From: Ypsolopha sequella
Lineage: Eukaryota > Arthropoda > Insecta > Lepidoptera > Ypsolophidae
Length of the DNA: 64,000 nt
Assembly: GCA_934047225.1 (NCBI GenBank)
Contig: OW203986.1
Span: 12,651,221-12,715,220, forward strand
Direction: 5' to 3'
Positions 20,765-31,429 of this stretch are shown piece after piece. The translations under genes were made by a program, and so were the position numbers. The number at the start of each line of letters is the position of its first letter. Within the stretch, counting starts at the first letter, position 1. A model generated the notes under the pieces. That model did no database searches. It saw only the letters and a program-made list of their open reading frames with translations, and was not told the origin of the DNA.

Positions 20765-22042
20765 TAACACTCAGTTCAATAAGTACCGATACTAAATACT
20801 AACACAAAGTTTTTTTTTATTCATCAATGTAGTCTCCTTCAACTGCGATACAGTCCCTCCAACGCTTTTTTAACTTTTCCATTTGATATGTGAATAACGA
20901 TTTATCTTTGCCTTCAAAATAAGCCTCCGTTGCTGCGATTACTTCACCATTTGATTAATATTTTTTAACCTGGAGCATTTGTTTTAGGTCTGAAAACAGC
21001 CATTAATCGCTGGGGACCAAATCTGGAGAATTAGGTAGATGGAGTAGTAATTGGTAGCCCAATTCCTTTAGTTTGGCCATCGTTATCATGGACTTGTGAT
21101 ACGGCGCCTTGTCCTGGTGAAAGATCACTTTTTTTTAACTTGAGGCCGTTTTTCTGCGATTTCGTACTTTAATCGATCTAATAATCCCATATAATATTCG
21201 CTATTTACATTTTTCCCCTTATCAAGGTAGTTGATGAAGAGTATTCCATGCGTATCCCAGAATATAGAGGCCATTATCTTGCTGGCAGATTTTTGTGTCT
21301 TGGGCCGCCTCGGGTGGCTTTCACTGGCTGCTCTCCACTCTGCTGACTGCCGATTGGATTCCGGAGTGAAATGGTGAATCCATGTTTTGTCCATTGTCAC
21401 ATACCGGCGTAAAAAATCCTTTTTATTTCTGTTAAACAGTGCCAAACAGCGCTCTGTATCATTGATACGTTGTTGCTTTTGTGCAATTGTTAGCAAACGC
21501 GGCACCCATTTGAAAAAAAGCTTTTTCATGACCAAATTTTTGTGTAAAATACTGAAAACACTACCAGTTGAAATCTTTACTATCTCAGCTATCACGCGTA
21601 CTTTCAGCTTCCGATCTTCTTTCACGATTTTCAGGACTTGGTTGATATTTTGTTGAGTTACTGCTTCATTTGGACGACCAGAGCATTCAGCATCATTTGT
21701 GTCCATATGACCGCGTTTGAAATCGGCATACCACCGACAAATGGTTGGTTTAGACGGAGCAGATTCCGAATAACCCTTTATAGGCCACTATTGTGCTTAA
21801 ACGGTGTTTTTTTCCATTAAAAACAATGTTTTGTCAACGCATGAAACTCATTTTTTTCCACTTTTTTCGAAATTACAAAAGTATCGTCACTTAAATGTCT
21901 GTAACTCAATATTTTATTGTTCGATTTTCAAGAAATTTTGACACATCTCATTTGATGGCCAGTACTTTCTAAAAATCAAAAGAGTTTTTAATATTAAGCG
22001 CCATCTCCATGTTAGTCTCGGGACTTATTGAACGATCTAGTA
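20765..22042 (-). mobile_element. mariner element (decayed, about 1.28 kb)
   Basis: Bounded by TA at both ends (20765-20766 and 22041-22042). The 27-bp terminal inverted repeats share 'gttcaataagt.ccga.act', with about 20 of 27 positions matching. The length and the single central transposase gene fit a complete mariner with no large deletion. The right-end repeat looks better preserved than the left. Confidence 0.85.
20817..21851 (-). pseudogene. mariner transposase pseudogene
   Basis: The span from the predicted start (21851) to the final TAA (20817) is 1035 bp, or 345 codons, the usual mariner transposase length. An N-terminal helix-turn-helix is recognisable ('SAPSKPTICRWYADFKRG'). The longest open part (21706-21125) carries 'SGRPNE', 'WVPRLLT' and the first catalytic aspartate in 'TMDKTWIHHF'. 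After an A-run frameshift near 21127, the second ('HQDKAP') and third ('PDLVPSD') aspartates follow, 34 residues apart as in D,D34D mariners. Lesions are several stops and a shift before residue 60, the A-run shift, and a stop right after the third aspartate (21003-21005). It therefore cannot encode an active enzyme. Confidence 0.9.
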
Positions 22043-22248
22043 TAATGTAAATGAAAAATGATGATGTATTTTGTATGTATTATTTTTAGCTAGTTTATTA
22101 AAATTTAGTTCTCATTTTGTTAACCCTTAATCTTTAACAACAATTCAACATTCCTAAATATTTCTCGGGGTCGTGCGCGGACTGTCTGTCTGTCTGTTTG
22201 TATGTATATTCGGTTTTAAGTAGACACCTGACGCTAGAACATCAACAA

Positions 22249-23300
22249 CACCAGGTTTTCAAGGGTTCATTGGAAGAAACTAGGTCTCTCCTCATATTGA
22301 AGAAAATATATTTGATTTATCGATCTTTTATCTAGGGATTCCACCTATAAACAATGTATTACGATTTATACTTTTGTCAAAAAAAAATTTTTTTCCACCT
22401 ACTTCTTTTTAGTTTTCAAACGTTCGTTTCAAAATCGCGGTTAAGAGATCAACTTGATTTTTTTTCATAAAATAGACAATAGAAATATGAAGGGATGTTA
22501 CCTAAATCCATTATTTTTTTCCTTAGAAAATATTTCAGTATTAGCTAAAAACACACCAATTTCTTGTTTCGCTGCGTGATCACTAGTATTACGCGTCCAA
22601 GAAAAACAGGCCAAACAGCCAACATATAATCGCCTCTATGAAAAGCAAATAAGGTCTATGCCATTAGACTTATTGTGCTGGACGGGTAATAAAAAAGTTG
22701 CTAGGGTATGCCATCCTCTTAACGCGAGAAAAATTCAAATTTGGATGCGGCTTTCTTTATTATCATCGTAGTGACCCTGTTCATGAATAGGCTATAAGGG
22801 GGTGTTGATAAAATAACCACCAAGCCGAAAAAGGGACAAATATTGAATAAACGCGGGCGAAAGGCTAGTACAGAAATGCGAAAAAAATACGGGTGTTTCT
22901 TTTCTGTGTATTTCATGAAATACACGGAAAATTTTAATACATTTCTGGTATATGCATTTTGACTATATAATATAGGGTTTAAAATTGGAAAACATGTTTG
23001 GATAAATTTTCCTCGATAGAAATAATAAAATTGTTGAAATGAGGTCTTCAAACACACTTTTTCTCCTCGTTTGACGAATAGGAATCATATACAGAACTCA
23101 AACATATTTTTGTGTGTTTCAACAATATTAACAGATTTGATATTTAAAATTTTGCTAGCTATTTTAGTTTTTTTAATAAAAATATAAAACCAACTTTTTC
23201 ACTTTTGCCCTGAATCTGCCCCTCTCGCACTGCACGATTTTTTGCTTGGAGTGACAGTGACAAAAATAAAATTCGCATAGCCTCTTAAGTTTCAACTCGC
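22249..23300 (+). mobile_element. Long dispersed repeat 'B', copy 2
   Basis: Nearly collinear with 59765-60685 for about 900 bp, from 'ggttcattggaagaaa' through 'cataaaatagacaatag', 'ttgctaggg(t)atgcc', 'aaaaaaatacgggtgtttct' and 'tttcctcgatagaaataa' to 'cataGCCTCTTAA'. An unrelated segment of about 135 bp interrupts it at 22735-22870. No frame is shared with copy 3 beyond a short one crossing 'YFMKYTEKKHPYFFRIS', which is conserved only because the DNA is. Class unknown. Confidence 0.75.
22735..22870 (+). mobile_element. Lep1/Helitron-like insertion in repeat B
   Basis: Contains 'gatgcggctttctttattat' and 'gataaaataaccacc' and ends at 'ggctag' before T, as at 9225-9426. Copy 3 of repeat B lacks it, so it gives an empty/filled pair. 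Confidence 0.65.
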
Positions 23301-23761
23301 GTTCTTTTGATCACGTAACCTCCCCATATGGTTGCGCCCGCGCAGGAAGACCTCTGACTCACCCAGGACCTCAAAATGGTGCCCACGCCTTTACTGAACC
23401 CTAACAATACACCTTTACCATCACGGTGATGCAATATTAATCATTTGAATATCGACGAACCTTATTTGGAAGTAATAGGAAACTATCAATGGCATATATT
23501 GTGGGTGAATGAAAGGTCATAAGCTCAAATATAATAGTCTATCTACTCGTACGTTATATGTATGCTACTAAATTCAATTTTGTTTTGATATTGTTATCTC
23601 TGTTTGAAACAGCATTGTCTAATGAACTTTAACGTTCAATTACTTTGTAACGAAATGTAAAAATTAGAAATAGTGGTGTTTAGTTTGGGCGATATAATTA
23701 TCGCATTAAAACAACTTTAGGTAAGAAAAACGTATACAAATAGTTAACTACACTATATGTA
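23301..23761. other. Unassigned
   Basis: No feature recognised. Confidence 0.35.
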
Positions 23762-23850
23762 TACCCATCACGTTGGGACGTAAAACTCATCGGTGAAACG
23801 CGAGTGTACCTTGGGGATTCGTGTCATGACGATATATTTTTATTATCTTT
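23762..23850 (+). mobile_element. SINE 3' fragment
   Basis: 'cgtaaaactcatcggtgaaa', 'gtgtac' and 'tcgtgtcatgacgatatatt' align with the 3' part of the SINE at 26622-26985. Confidence 0.55.
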
Positions 23851-24507
23851 TTATTAAGTGAACACATTTTTAACAATTATACAGCAGCTTCAAAATTCAA
23901 AAAAGAAAATGGAAAATACAATATTTTGAAGCAACCGTAAAACAATTATTTTGCATAATTAATTATAGAAAACTTTCGTTAACCAATGGTCTTAGCTAAA
24001 AATAATTTTTAAGCATTATAATTTTATTTCTAAGAATTCTGACAAATCCGAGGAACAAAATCCTATTCAAAACATTTCACACTGACAGTGTATTTGTCAA
24101 ATCATTTTTTTTTGTTTGAATTGTGATAGATAGCGGGAAATTTCGCAAAATTTCGAAATTTCGAATTTTCGCAAACATAGCAACAGCTGCAATACTGTTA
24201 GCGAGTTGTTTACGAACTAATTCTGCTATTAATTTCACACAGACACAACGCCGATGTTGTTTTTCAGCTAACAATTTGTGCGATATAACAATTATTCTGA
24301 CGACACTTTCATAACTTTCGGGACTTCAATGTATACTAAATTTCTGTGCCCTAAAGAGACTCCGTTACTTCTTGTGAACTCTTGAAGGCAGCAATGAAAA
24401 CTTGTTGAGATTACGTGGCATAGGAAATAAAGACGTGACCAAAAAGTTATTCCTTCTTATTTAGGCCTGCTAGAAAGTGTAGGTAGAAAATAAATTTTGT
24501 TTATAGT
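23851..24507. other. Unassigned, with a short self-complementary tract
   Basis: 'aaatttcgaaatttcgaatt' near 24145 is locally palindromic. Nothing else was recognised. Confidence 0.3.
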
Positions 24508-24600
24508 TATTTTCACGAAAGAAGTCCTGTGGAAAAAGGCATTTTTGTATATATTTTTTTTGGCACTAGGTACTTTGACATGGAACTTCTTTCGTGAAAA
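24508..24600. repeat. Small inverted repeat, 18-bp ends
   Basis: 'ttttcacgaaagaagt' at about 24508 pairs with 'acttctttcgtgaaaa' ending at 24600. Possibly a tiny MITE of about 93 bp. Confidence 0.65.
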
Positions 24601-24639
24601 GAAAATTTACAAGTAAATCGCAAACAGGCTGAGCTGGTC

Positions 24640-24785
24640 CTTGAAAAAGGCCATTTTGCATGAATTACATTATGATCCTGTTCTAATGCTGTCTATTTTG
24701 CAAGCGTGAAAAAACTCTGACTCTATCCTAGTTTCAAACCATTTTATGATTTACCCAAGTCGGCCTTTTTAGATCCCCTGAACGT
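24640..24785 (-). mobile_element. Small element 'I', copy 2
   Basis: Reverse complement of the 8101-8245 family, with inverted ends 'ggtccttgaaaaaggcc' and 'ggcctttttagatcc'. Confidence 0.65.
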
Positions 24786-25225
24786 GCAAATTGTCACGTG
24801 CAAGGTGTGCGGTTGCAATAAGCCCTAATCTACATGTGTTTAACCGCGTCCACGACCTGACCTAGGTTTCTCTTTCCTCACGTAAAGCTAGCAAATAGCA
24901 TAGTTTATTGCCCTCATTTCCGAATGACACTAAACTCAACCAAACATGATATGACGACTTGTCAAAACCACGCCTTGTGACTTGTTTTGTGGATTAGGGA
25001 AATTTAGTTCTTATTGCTAGGATTTGATGACTATAAAGATGCCATCTTTAGTATTGACGCGTTGACAGCTGCGCGCTTGCGCAGGCATTGCTCGCACTTT
25101 CTAGTGCAATGATTCCCTCCAATTAGCGGAATGATTGCCGGGCTAAAAGCATCTTTGTTCTATAATGTTGTATGCAGCGTAAAAGACATACAATCTGAGC
25201 ATTATCCTCATAATGGATTATATTA
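24786..25225. other. Unassigned
   Basis: No feature recognised. Confidence 0.35.
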
Positions 25226-25440
25226 GAAAGAAAGAAAGAAAGAAAGAAAGAAAAGGCGTTTATTTTGAAAGCTACACCATTACAAAAAAACCAAATAATC
25301 TAAACAATAAACTATTATACAGCCTGAGGTAGTTTATAAGATGCAGCCAACAAAAAGGTCTCTGACTCAGCAAAATGCCACAGCAGAACTGTGACGCTGA
25401 TCTTCCGTCAGGGGCCGCGAGTTGCGACACATGCGATGTA
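25226..25440 (-). mobile_element. LINE-like 3' end 'M', copy 2
   Basis: On the minus strand it reads 'agatcagcgtcaca', 'tgctgagtcagagac', a UTR, 'aaaataaacg' and a (CTTT)n tail (25226-25252 on plus). Same family as 17590-17842. Confidence 0.65.
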
Positions 25441-25567
25441 ACAAAATTTAATGATGAAACTAAAATTGTCTCCGTGTGACATAAGAAAATTTACTAAAAG
25501 AAAATGTGTTTTATTGGGTCAATAATATAATTCAATACAAAAAAAAATAGGAGAAGAAAGATATATA

Positions 25568-25833
25568 TACAAGGTGACTTTTTGATCATCGTCCAAATTC
25601 AAACTGGTGGCTTGGTAAGTGATCAGTACCATGCATCAGTAACAATTTTGGTGAAATTCGTAAAATGAAATTTCGACTCCCCATAGTGATTCACTCGGGA
25701 CTGGAACTGAATTTCTATGGGAAGCCGAAATTTCATTATACGAATTTCACAAAAATTGTTACTGATCCAAGATACTGATCACTTATCAAGCCTCCAGTAT
25801 GAATTTGGACGATGATCAAAAAGTCACCTTGTA
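25568..25833. mobile_element. 'TACAAGGTG' fold-back MITE 'A', copy 2
   Basis: Nearly perfect inversion: the first 40 bases and the last 40 bases are complementary through 'gactttttgatcatcgtcca'. It is 266 bp long, the same length as copy 3, and the AT-rich flanks include TATATA. Arms are about 90 percent identical by eye. Confidence 0.9.
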
Positions 25834-26035
25834 TATAATATATATATAAATTAATTAAAAAATACTTACGTCAATAAATTAATAATTTATACATAAAATA
25901 ATGAATAAAAAAACATAATATTGTAATCTAAGAATGTTGGTTGGAGGCGTCAGCATGGCATCGCTCATTATGTGGAAGGTGGGAGTCAAAATCATGAACG
26001 ACCCTCGTCGTATAGTGATAGTGACCATGATAAGG

Positions 26036-26193
26036 TGTCGATTCGGCGCAACACAACTTAACTTAGTTGACAGGACTAACCTTGTTTTGAGCATCCTGTC
26101 TTTGTCAATTTGATACAGAAAGAAAAAGACACAACGCTTAAATTAAGTTTAGTCCTGTCAAATAAGTTAAAACGTGTTACACTGAATCGACAC
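26036..26193. mobile_element. 158-bp MITE 'N', copy 1
   Basis: The ends are inverted: 'gtgtcgattcggcgcaacac' and '...gtgttacactgaatcgacac'. The inner pair is 'gacaggactaa' / 'ttagtcctgtc'. It has the same length as copy 2. Confidence 0.85.
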
Positions 26194-26385
26194 AACTGTT
26201 CGTTTGTTATATTACTTACAAGTAGTTTCTTTTTATTATGAATATTTCTCCTACTACTGGTTTATCATGATTTTATGAAGGTTCATTAGTTTTGTGGCCT
26301 GACAATTAGTAGATCCTTTTGCCACCTGCTATTATTATCAGCTTTAGAGAATTTTATTTTAGGAATCTAACATAAAGATATATTT

Positions 26386-26543
26386 GTGTCGATTCAGTGT
26401 AACACGACTTATTATATTTGACAGGACTAACGTTATTTTAAGCGTCCTGTCTTTTTCTTTCTTTATCGAAAAAAAAGTACTGAACGCTTAGACTAAGTTT
26501 AGTCCTGTCAAATAAGTTAAGATGTGCTATACCAAATCGACAC
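26386..26543. mobile_element. 158-bp MITE 'N', copy 2
   Basis: Same terminal 'gtgtcgattcagtgtaacac' and inner 'gacaggactaa' pair as copy 1, 350 bp away and in the same arrangement. Identity between copies is about 80 percent by eye, so this is not a recent local duplication. Confidence 0.85.
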
Positions 26544-26621
26544 CAATGTATGCTTGGATTAGGTAATACTACATTATATGTATGATAAAAATAAATCATT
26601 TGATTTGATTTACTATATTCA

Positions 26622-26985
26622 GCGGCGGTAGCTCAGGGGTAGAACGCTGCTAGCCTCTCAATCTTGAGACCCAGGTTCGATCCCCGGTTGGGCATGCACC
26701 AATGAGTTTTTTGGATTTTATGTGCATAGTATTTGTTCTTATTTATCACTTGCTGAACGGTGAAGGAAAACATCGTAAGGAAGCCTGCATGTCCTTAAAA
26801 GCGTGTATTTGTGACCGAAGTAAGGCGATAAGAGCTCGTTAGGGACGTAATAATCGTCGGTGAAAAACGGGTGTACTGAGTATGGATGGCGACTTGCAAT
26901 CCACACTTCACACTTGAAACTCCTCTGACACCCCCTCGGGGATGCATGTCGTGACGAAATATATTATGTATATTTATTATTTTAC
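26622..26985 (+). mobile_element. tRNA-derived SINE
   Basis: The head has RNA polymerase III promoter motifs: box A 'tagctcaggggtag' at 26629-26642 and box B 'ggttcgatccc' at 26674-26684. It is followed by the conserved lepidopteran SINE body ('ggtgaaggaaaacatcgtaa', 'gaagcctgcatg') and a 3' region with 'cctcggggatgcatgtcgtg' and an AT-rich tail. The cloverleaf stems do not pair well, so it is a SINE and not a functional tRNA gene. It is the only full-length SINE in the window. Confidence 0.85.
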
Positions 26986-27351
26986 TATTTTTATTGTTAT
27001 ATTTATTACATATAAATAAAAAGAAGACCTTACAACAAATAATTACTATTCAAAACATTTTATTATTATTTTCGAGTCAAGCACCTCGTTACTTGTAGTA
27101 AGTACTTATTGTGGAATCACTACGGAATTTATTGAAGAATCCGCGCTTTCACTTATTTGTATGCACAAGGTGTAGTAAATGTGACAACAGAATAGGTTAT
27201 TATATTGTTGAGTTACATACTTGTCTATCATACTGATTATTAAAGCTTTTACTTGTGATTGCGTACTATTAAAAAGTTATTGAATTGCAGTATTCATACT
27301 TCAGCAAAATATATCAATGTAATGAATTATCTATAAATCAGATGTCAACAA
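26986..27351. other. Unassigned
   Basis: No feature recognised up to the direct repeat that flanks the hairpin. Confidence 0.35.
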
Positions 27352-27623
27352 ACCTTCACTATTATGTTTATTTTTGCGAAATCCATAGCTATGAATACTC
27401 TAAATATTATTAGAGTGCATTACAAACTAGAAAAGATCAATCAGAAACAAACCCAAAAACAAGAATTTGAAAAAATTCCCCGGGCCAGGATTCGAACCTG
27501 CCAACTCTTGTTATCAAGAATCCTGGCCCGGGGAATTTTTTCAAATTCTTGTCTTTGGGTTTGTTTCTGATTGATCTTTTCTAGTTTGTAATGCACTCTA
27601 ATAATATTTAGACCTTCACTATT
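27352..27623. mobile_element. Near-perfect 94-bp-arm hairpin with 12-bp flanking direct repeats
   Basis: The arms 27400-27493 and 27518-27611 are reverse complements with one difference in 94 positions, around a 24-nt loop. The inner arm and loop carry, on the minus strand, a T-loop/box-B-like 'ggttcgaatcc' followed by 'tggcccgggg', so the apex looks derived from a tRNA 3' half. The 12-mer accttcactatt occurs at 27352-27363 and 27612-27623. The right copy touches the right arm exactly; the left copy is followed by 36 unpaired bases. Both strands encode nearly the same short peptide simply because of the palindrome. It is either a fold-back element or an inverted retroposed copy. Confidence 0.8.
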
Positions 27624-28559
27624 GTTGAAATACATCATACATATACTTAAGCTCGCCAAGAGGGGTAGGCACAGACCACAGATCTCTATCTGCTACGATT
27701 CTAACGCACCTCTTTTGCGTTCTTACTATCCATCAATCGATTGTTCTTCTATACCGCGTTCTTTTGACTTGGCCCTATGTATGCCCAATTTGGATGTCAT
27801 ATTTCAACTAAGTACTTACTGTTAATATATTTTGGATCAAAAGTGAATGGCAAAACCTTTTTCGATAAAATCTTCCGACATTGTAATATTTAATAAGTAC
27901 AGTCTGCAAGACGTGATGGTATTTAATTTACCATGGAATTTAAGTTCTTACTAGTAAACGCCTTATTTGCAGTATCAAAAAGGTGTACCGAAGCTCGTGG
28001 CTGCGTTCACAAAGACGGAAAAACATCCCATAAAATGCATATAAAATAAAAACACGAGTAGCCATAAAATTACAATAAATAAGCACGAAAGGATCTAAAC
28101 GACCCATCATCATCCCGCCTATTTGGCAGAACGTCCGACCACCATCATACTATCTGGGACATTTCGTCCCCAAGTTCCATATTCATCCCTCGTACTGGGA
28201 TAATGTTTATATGAGGGTACATTGCGTCTGTCCTCTTTTATTATTTTAGGGATCCATCAAAAAACCAAAGCTCTTATTAGGCTTCGTGTCCGTTTGTCTG
28301 TCTCTTCCCGGCATAATCTAAGGCGAAATTATTCAGAGAAATTGTCTTGTCTATTTCAATGGAAGCGGGAAGCTCAGAAAACTTGCGATTTGTTACTTTA
28401 CAAATAAAACACAAAAGAATACGAGACGTTTAGTTGAAAAAATACGAATACCCTCGCCTTAAGAAAGGTAGGCTAATTGAGCTGAACATCAACGTAGAGT
28501 TGGTAAATTAAAATGGAACTCCGACAAAAATGCGGATTTCCTTCAAATACTCATATTTC
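27624..28559. other. Unassigned
   Basis: No gene or shared repeat recognised over about 0.9 kb. Confidence 0.35.
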
Positions 28560-28872
28560 AAAACCGGCCAAGTGCGAGTCGGACTTGCGCACGAAGGGTT
28601 CCGTACTATAAAAACGGCAAAAAAACATGTCTGTTGTATGGAGCCCCCTTAAATATTTATTTTATTCTGTTTTTTAGTATTTGTTGTTATAACGGCAACA
28701 GAAATACGAGTACATCATCTGTGAAAATTTCAACTGGCTAACTATCACGGATCATGAGATACAGCCTGGTGATAGACGGACAAACGGACAGACAGACGGA
28801 CAGACAGATGAACAGCGGAGTCTTAGTAATAGGGTCCCATTGGTTACCCTTTGGGTATGGAACCCTAAAAAA
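28560..28872 (+). mobile_element. Repeat 'J', complete reference copy (313 bp)
   Basis: It starts 'accggccaagtgcgagtcgg' and continues 'gcgcacgaagggttccgtac'. It contains 'aacggacagacagacggaca' and 'agtcttagtaatagggtccc' and ends 'tatggaaccctaaaaa'. The terminal 'gggttccgta' and 'ggaaccct' blocks are partly inverted. This block order is widespread in Lepidoptera. No coding frame is conserved across copies. Confidence 0.85.
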
Positions 28873-29501
28873 TGGTGCGGGATGTCTGTCTAATGACGGA
28901 TATTTTCAAAAAGATTACATTTATATTGACAGAACCCATTGTGTAACTCTCTGTATTATTTTACAGACTTCACCACAATAATAATAACCTACTTTATCTT
29001 TATTATGTGCTGCAAAAACACAAATAGTTTCCTTTAAACTAGAAAAATATGAAAAAGGAAAGCCCGGGAAAAAATCAGTAAATCGGTAAACGTATATTTT
29101 TACGGTTAAATTAATACTGGAAAGTCGGTAAGTTTTTTGAAAAAAGACCAGGTACCCTTGTTTGAAATAGGCAAAAAAAAACTGGGACAATGAGCTCGCC
29201 AAAGTATGAAGGCACAAAAAAATAATTTGCAATTTTCTAACCGATGTCGTACCTCTAATGAAACCAAATAATTTGTCGATCATAAATTTTATTTAATTTA
29301 AATTATATCATTATTTCATCAGTTCCCAAAGAAAGCCGCGCAAATAGAAGAAAGTCCTTTCCACCTACACCTATACTATACAATTGTATGAGCAAGTGTT
29401 TTATGTTCATTTATATGCTTTTTTGGCAAAGTTTTTCAGTATGATCAGTAAAGCATGTAGTGCATTTAAAGATAGCATTCTATAACAATATTAACATATA
29501 A
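28873..29501. other. Unassigned
   Basis: A 120-codon minus-strand frame at 28921-29283 has low-complexity, Phe-rich composition and no recognisable domain, so it is treated as chance. Confidence 0.35.
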
Positions 29502-30003
29502 GATATTATTAATTTGAAATATTCCGCTAAAACTCTTATCATGCTATTCAAGATGCAGACTCTAGCACCTACCGGCCTCCCGCATAAAACATGCACAAGC
29601 GGTCGAGCGAGCAACACATCCTGAGTATGCCTCGTTTAGAGGCGAAACACATGTCGATAAGTTTTCTCGCTTGTCATTTAGTACTACCTGCTTGTGTATG
29701 TTTTATGCGGTAGGACGGGTGGTGCTTGAGTCTGCATTTGAATAGCATGATAAGAGTGTTTAGCGGAATATTGATGCGAAAGTTTGGATGAATGGATGGA
29801 TGGATGTTTGTTACTCCTTCACGCCGTAACTACTGAAACGATTAGGCTGAAACTTTGAACAAATGTAATTCTAGACCTAGAATAGGATATAGGCTACTTT
29901 TTATCCCATAAATCAGTTCCCGTGGGATGGCAATGGGGTTTCAAGTTCCTATAGAAAAGTGATGTAATGTGTTTAGCGGAATATTGCAAATTAATAATAT
30001 ATC
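29502..30003. mobile_element. Fold-back MITE 'O', split by a Lep1-type unit
   Basis: Left arm 'gatattattaatttgaaata', then 'ttccgctaaaactcttatca', pairs with the right arm through 'tgataagagtgtttagcgga', but the last 30 bases of the right arm lie beyond 29968. Removing the insertion gives an element of about 289 bp. Confidence 0.8.
29773..29968 (+). mobile_element. Lep1-type unit flanked by 17-bp direct repeats
   Basis: It contains (GATG)n, 'ttgttactccttcacgccgt', 'aactactgaaacgatt' and 'ggctactttttatccc', the sense orientation of the Lep1-type family. The 17-mer gtgtttagcggaatatt occurs perfectly on both sides (29756-29772 and 29969-29985). Confidence 0.8.
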
Positions 30004-30305
30004 CATAAGTATATATGATGGACTTCCACAAAGTAACGCCTATCTCAATCAATTATATAACAATATTGTTTTTTATCAACGAATCTCTAGTAAAATGGTA
30101 TGAACTTTGTATAGCCCATGATCGTAACCAAAATGGTTTTCAAACTCAGGGTATTTTTCCGAATACCACCCATGCATGTTGTACTCGTATGTGTAGTTCT
30201 TCTCAGAATCAAATTGCTATAGATTTAGAATGCGGATACGATTTTGATGATATTATTTCCGAGAAACCAGTTTCACCATAGTCTTGGCCGGAATCGGTGT
30301 TTCAT

Positions 30306-30740
30306 TTAAAAACCGACCAAGTGTGAGTCGGACTCGCGCACAAAGGGTTCCGTACCACCACAAAATACAGGTACGGAACCCTTAAAACATGATGGATTTA
30401 CAATAAAATAGATGCCATAATGCCAAATAACAACAAAATAGATGCCATAGCGACACCAAGGCGACAAAAATCAAGGCGCTTGATAAATAATTCGTCACCG
30501 TCTGTGTATTACGGAACCCAATTTTTTTTCATTTTTGATTTACTTTATACGAGTAGTATGCACAACAATCTGACCAAATTTTAAATGTGTATCTATTTCC
30601 GTTTTTAACAAAGAGCTCAAACAAATAACGTTGAAAAACTGCTATATTTTCGAGGGTTTTTGTAGTTTACCACCTTTGAGTTTAAATTTTTTTAAATTTT
30701 TTTGTTTGCCGTGGCAGAGGCCGTACTAACACGTTTTCTA
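30306..30740 (+). mobile_element. Repeat 'J', long variant
   Basis: Begins 'accaagtgtgagtcggactc', 'aagggttccgtacc', with 'aaatagatgccata' and 'ttgccgtggcagaggccgta' in the interior. It is shared with 55805-56225 and, in part, 45660-45910 and 48715-49285. Confidence 0.7.
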
Positions 30741-30844
30741 TTAAATTTCAACTAGCTAAGCTACAGTTTAGCTACTACGGCTGAAGCTGTCCGGCGCGGC
30801 GGAGACTTAGTACTGAGGGTCTATTATATACTACTAGATATATA

Positions 30845-31052
30845 GTTGCCAACTGAACTGGGTGCCTATCATCAAAAACATAAATATCCTATCGAATTCC
30901 GATTGTATACGGATATGTTTGCACTTGAAATGACGTCACAGTTCGTAAATAGTTCAATACCCACTAAAGGCAATTTTGAAAGTTTAGTTTTTATCCATGT
31001 CTTTGATAGACCCAGTCTATACACATGATAGGTACCCAGTCTAGTTGGCAAC
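30845..31052. mobile_element. MITE 'P', 208 bp
   Basis: Terminal inverted repeat: 'gttgccaactgaactgggtg' then 'cctatcat', matched by 'atgataggtacccagtctag' then 'ttggcaac'. A relative in reverse orientation lies at 39672-40320, split by a TTAA element. Confidence 0.8.
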
Positions 31053-31163
31053 CAAAGATACAGAATATGGGGGCAGGTCTTGTTTGGCACCCTTCTGACT
31101 AACTAACTGACTAATCCATATTTCTCATTCTCTTAGAACCAATTAATTAGATTATTTACATTA

Positions 31164-31429
31164 TACAAGGTGAATTTGTGAACATCGTCCAAATTCATAC
31201 TTGAGCCTTGGTAAGTGATCAGCATCATGAACCAATAACGATTTTTGTAAAATTCATAAAATGAAATTTCGACTCCCCATAGTGATTCACTCAGGACTGG
31301 GAGTGAATTACTATGGGAAGTCGAAATTTGATCATACGAATTTCACAAAAAATTTTGTCGATTCGTTATGCTGATGACTTACCAAGCCTCTAGTATGAAT
31401 TTGGACGATGATCAAAAAGTCACTTTGTA
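31164..31429. mobile_element. 'TACAAGGTG' fold-back MITE 'A', copy 3
   Basis: 266 bp, with left end 'tacaaggtgaatttgtgaac' and right end 'gatcaaaaagtcactttgta'. The centre 'gactccccatagtgattcac' matches copies 1 and 2. Slightly more decayed than copy 2. Confidence 0.85.

Noticed and set aside
21387..21656. 89-codon plus-strand frame
   Set aside because: Antisense shadow of the mariner transposase pseudogene.
26622..26700. A functional tRNA gene
   Set aside because: Box A and box B are present, but acceptor and anticodon stems do not pair well and a SINE body follows directly.
27364..27659. Near-identical peptides encoded on both strands
   Set aside because: A direct consequence of the near-perfect palindrome, not evidence of coding.
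28780..28815. CRISPR-like or regulatory array from repeated gacagacggac units
   Set aside because: It is the internal short-tandem tract of repeat J, seen in several copies. No spacer structure, and the DNA is eukaryotic.
28921..29283. 120-codon minus-strand frame
   Set aside because: Phe/Tyr/Ser-rich translation of AT-rich sequence, with no motif and no matching copy.
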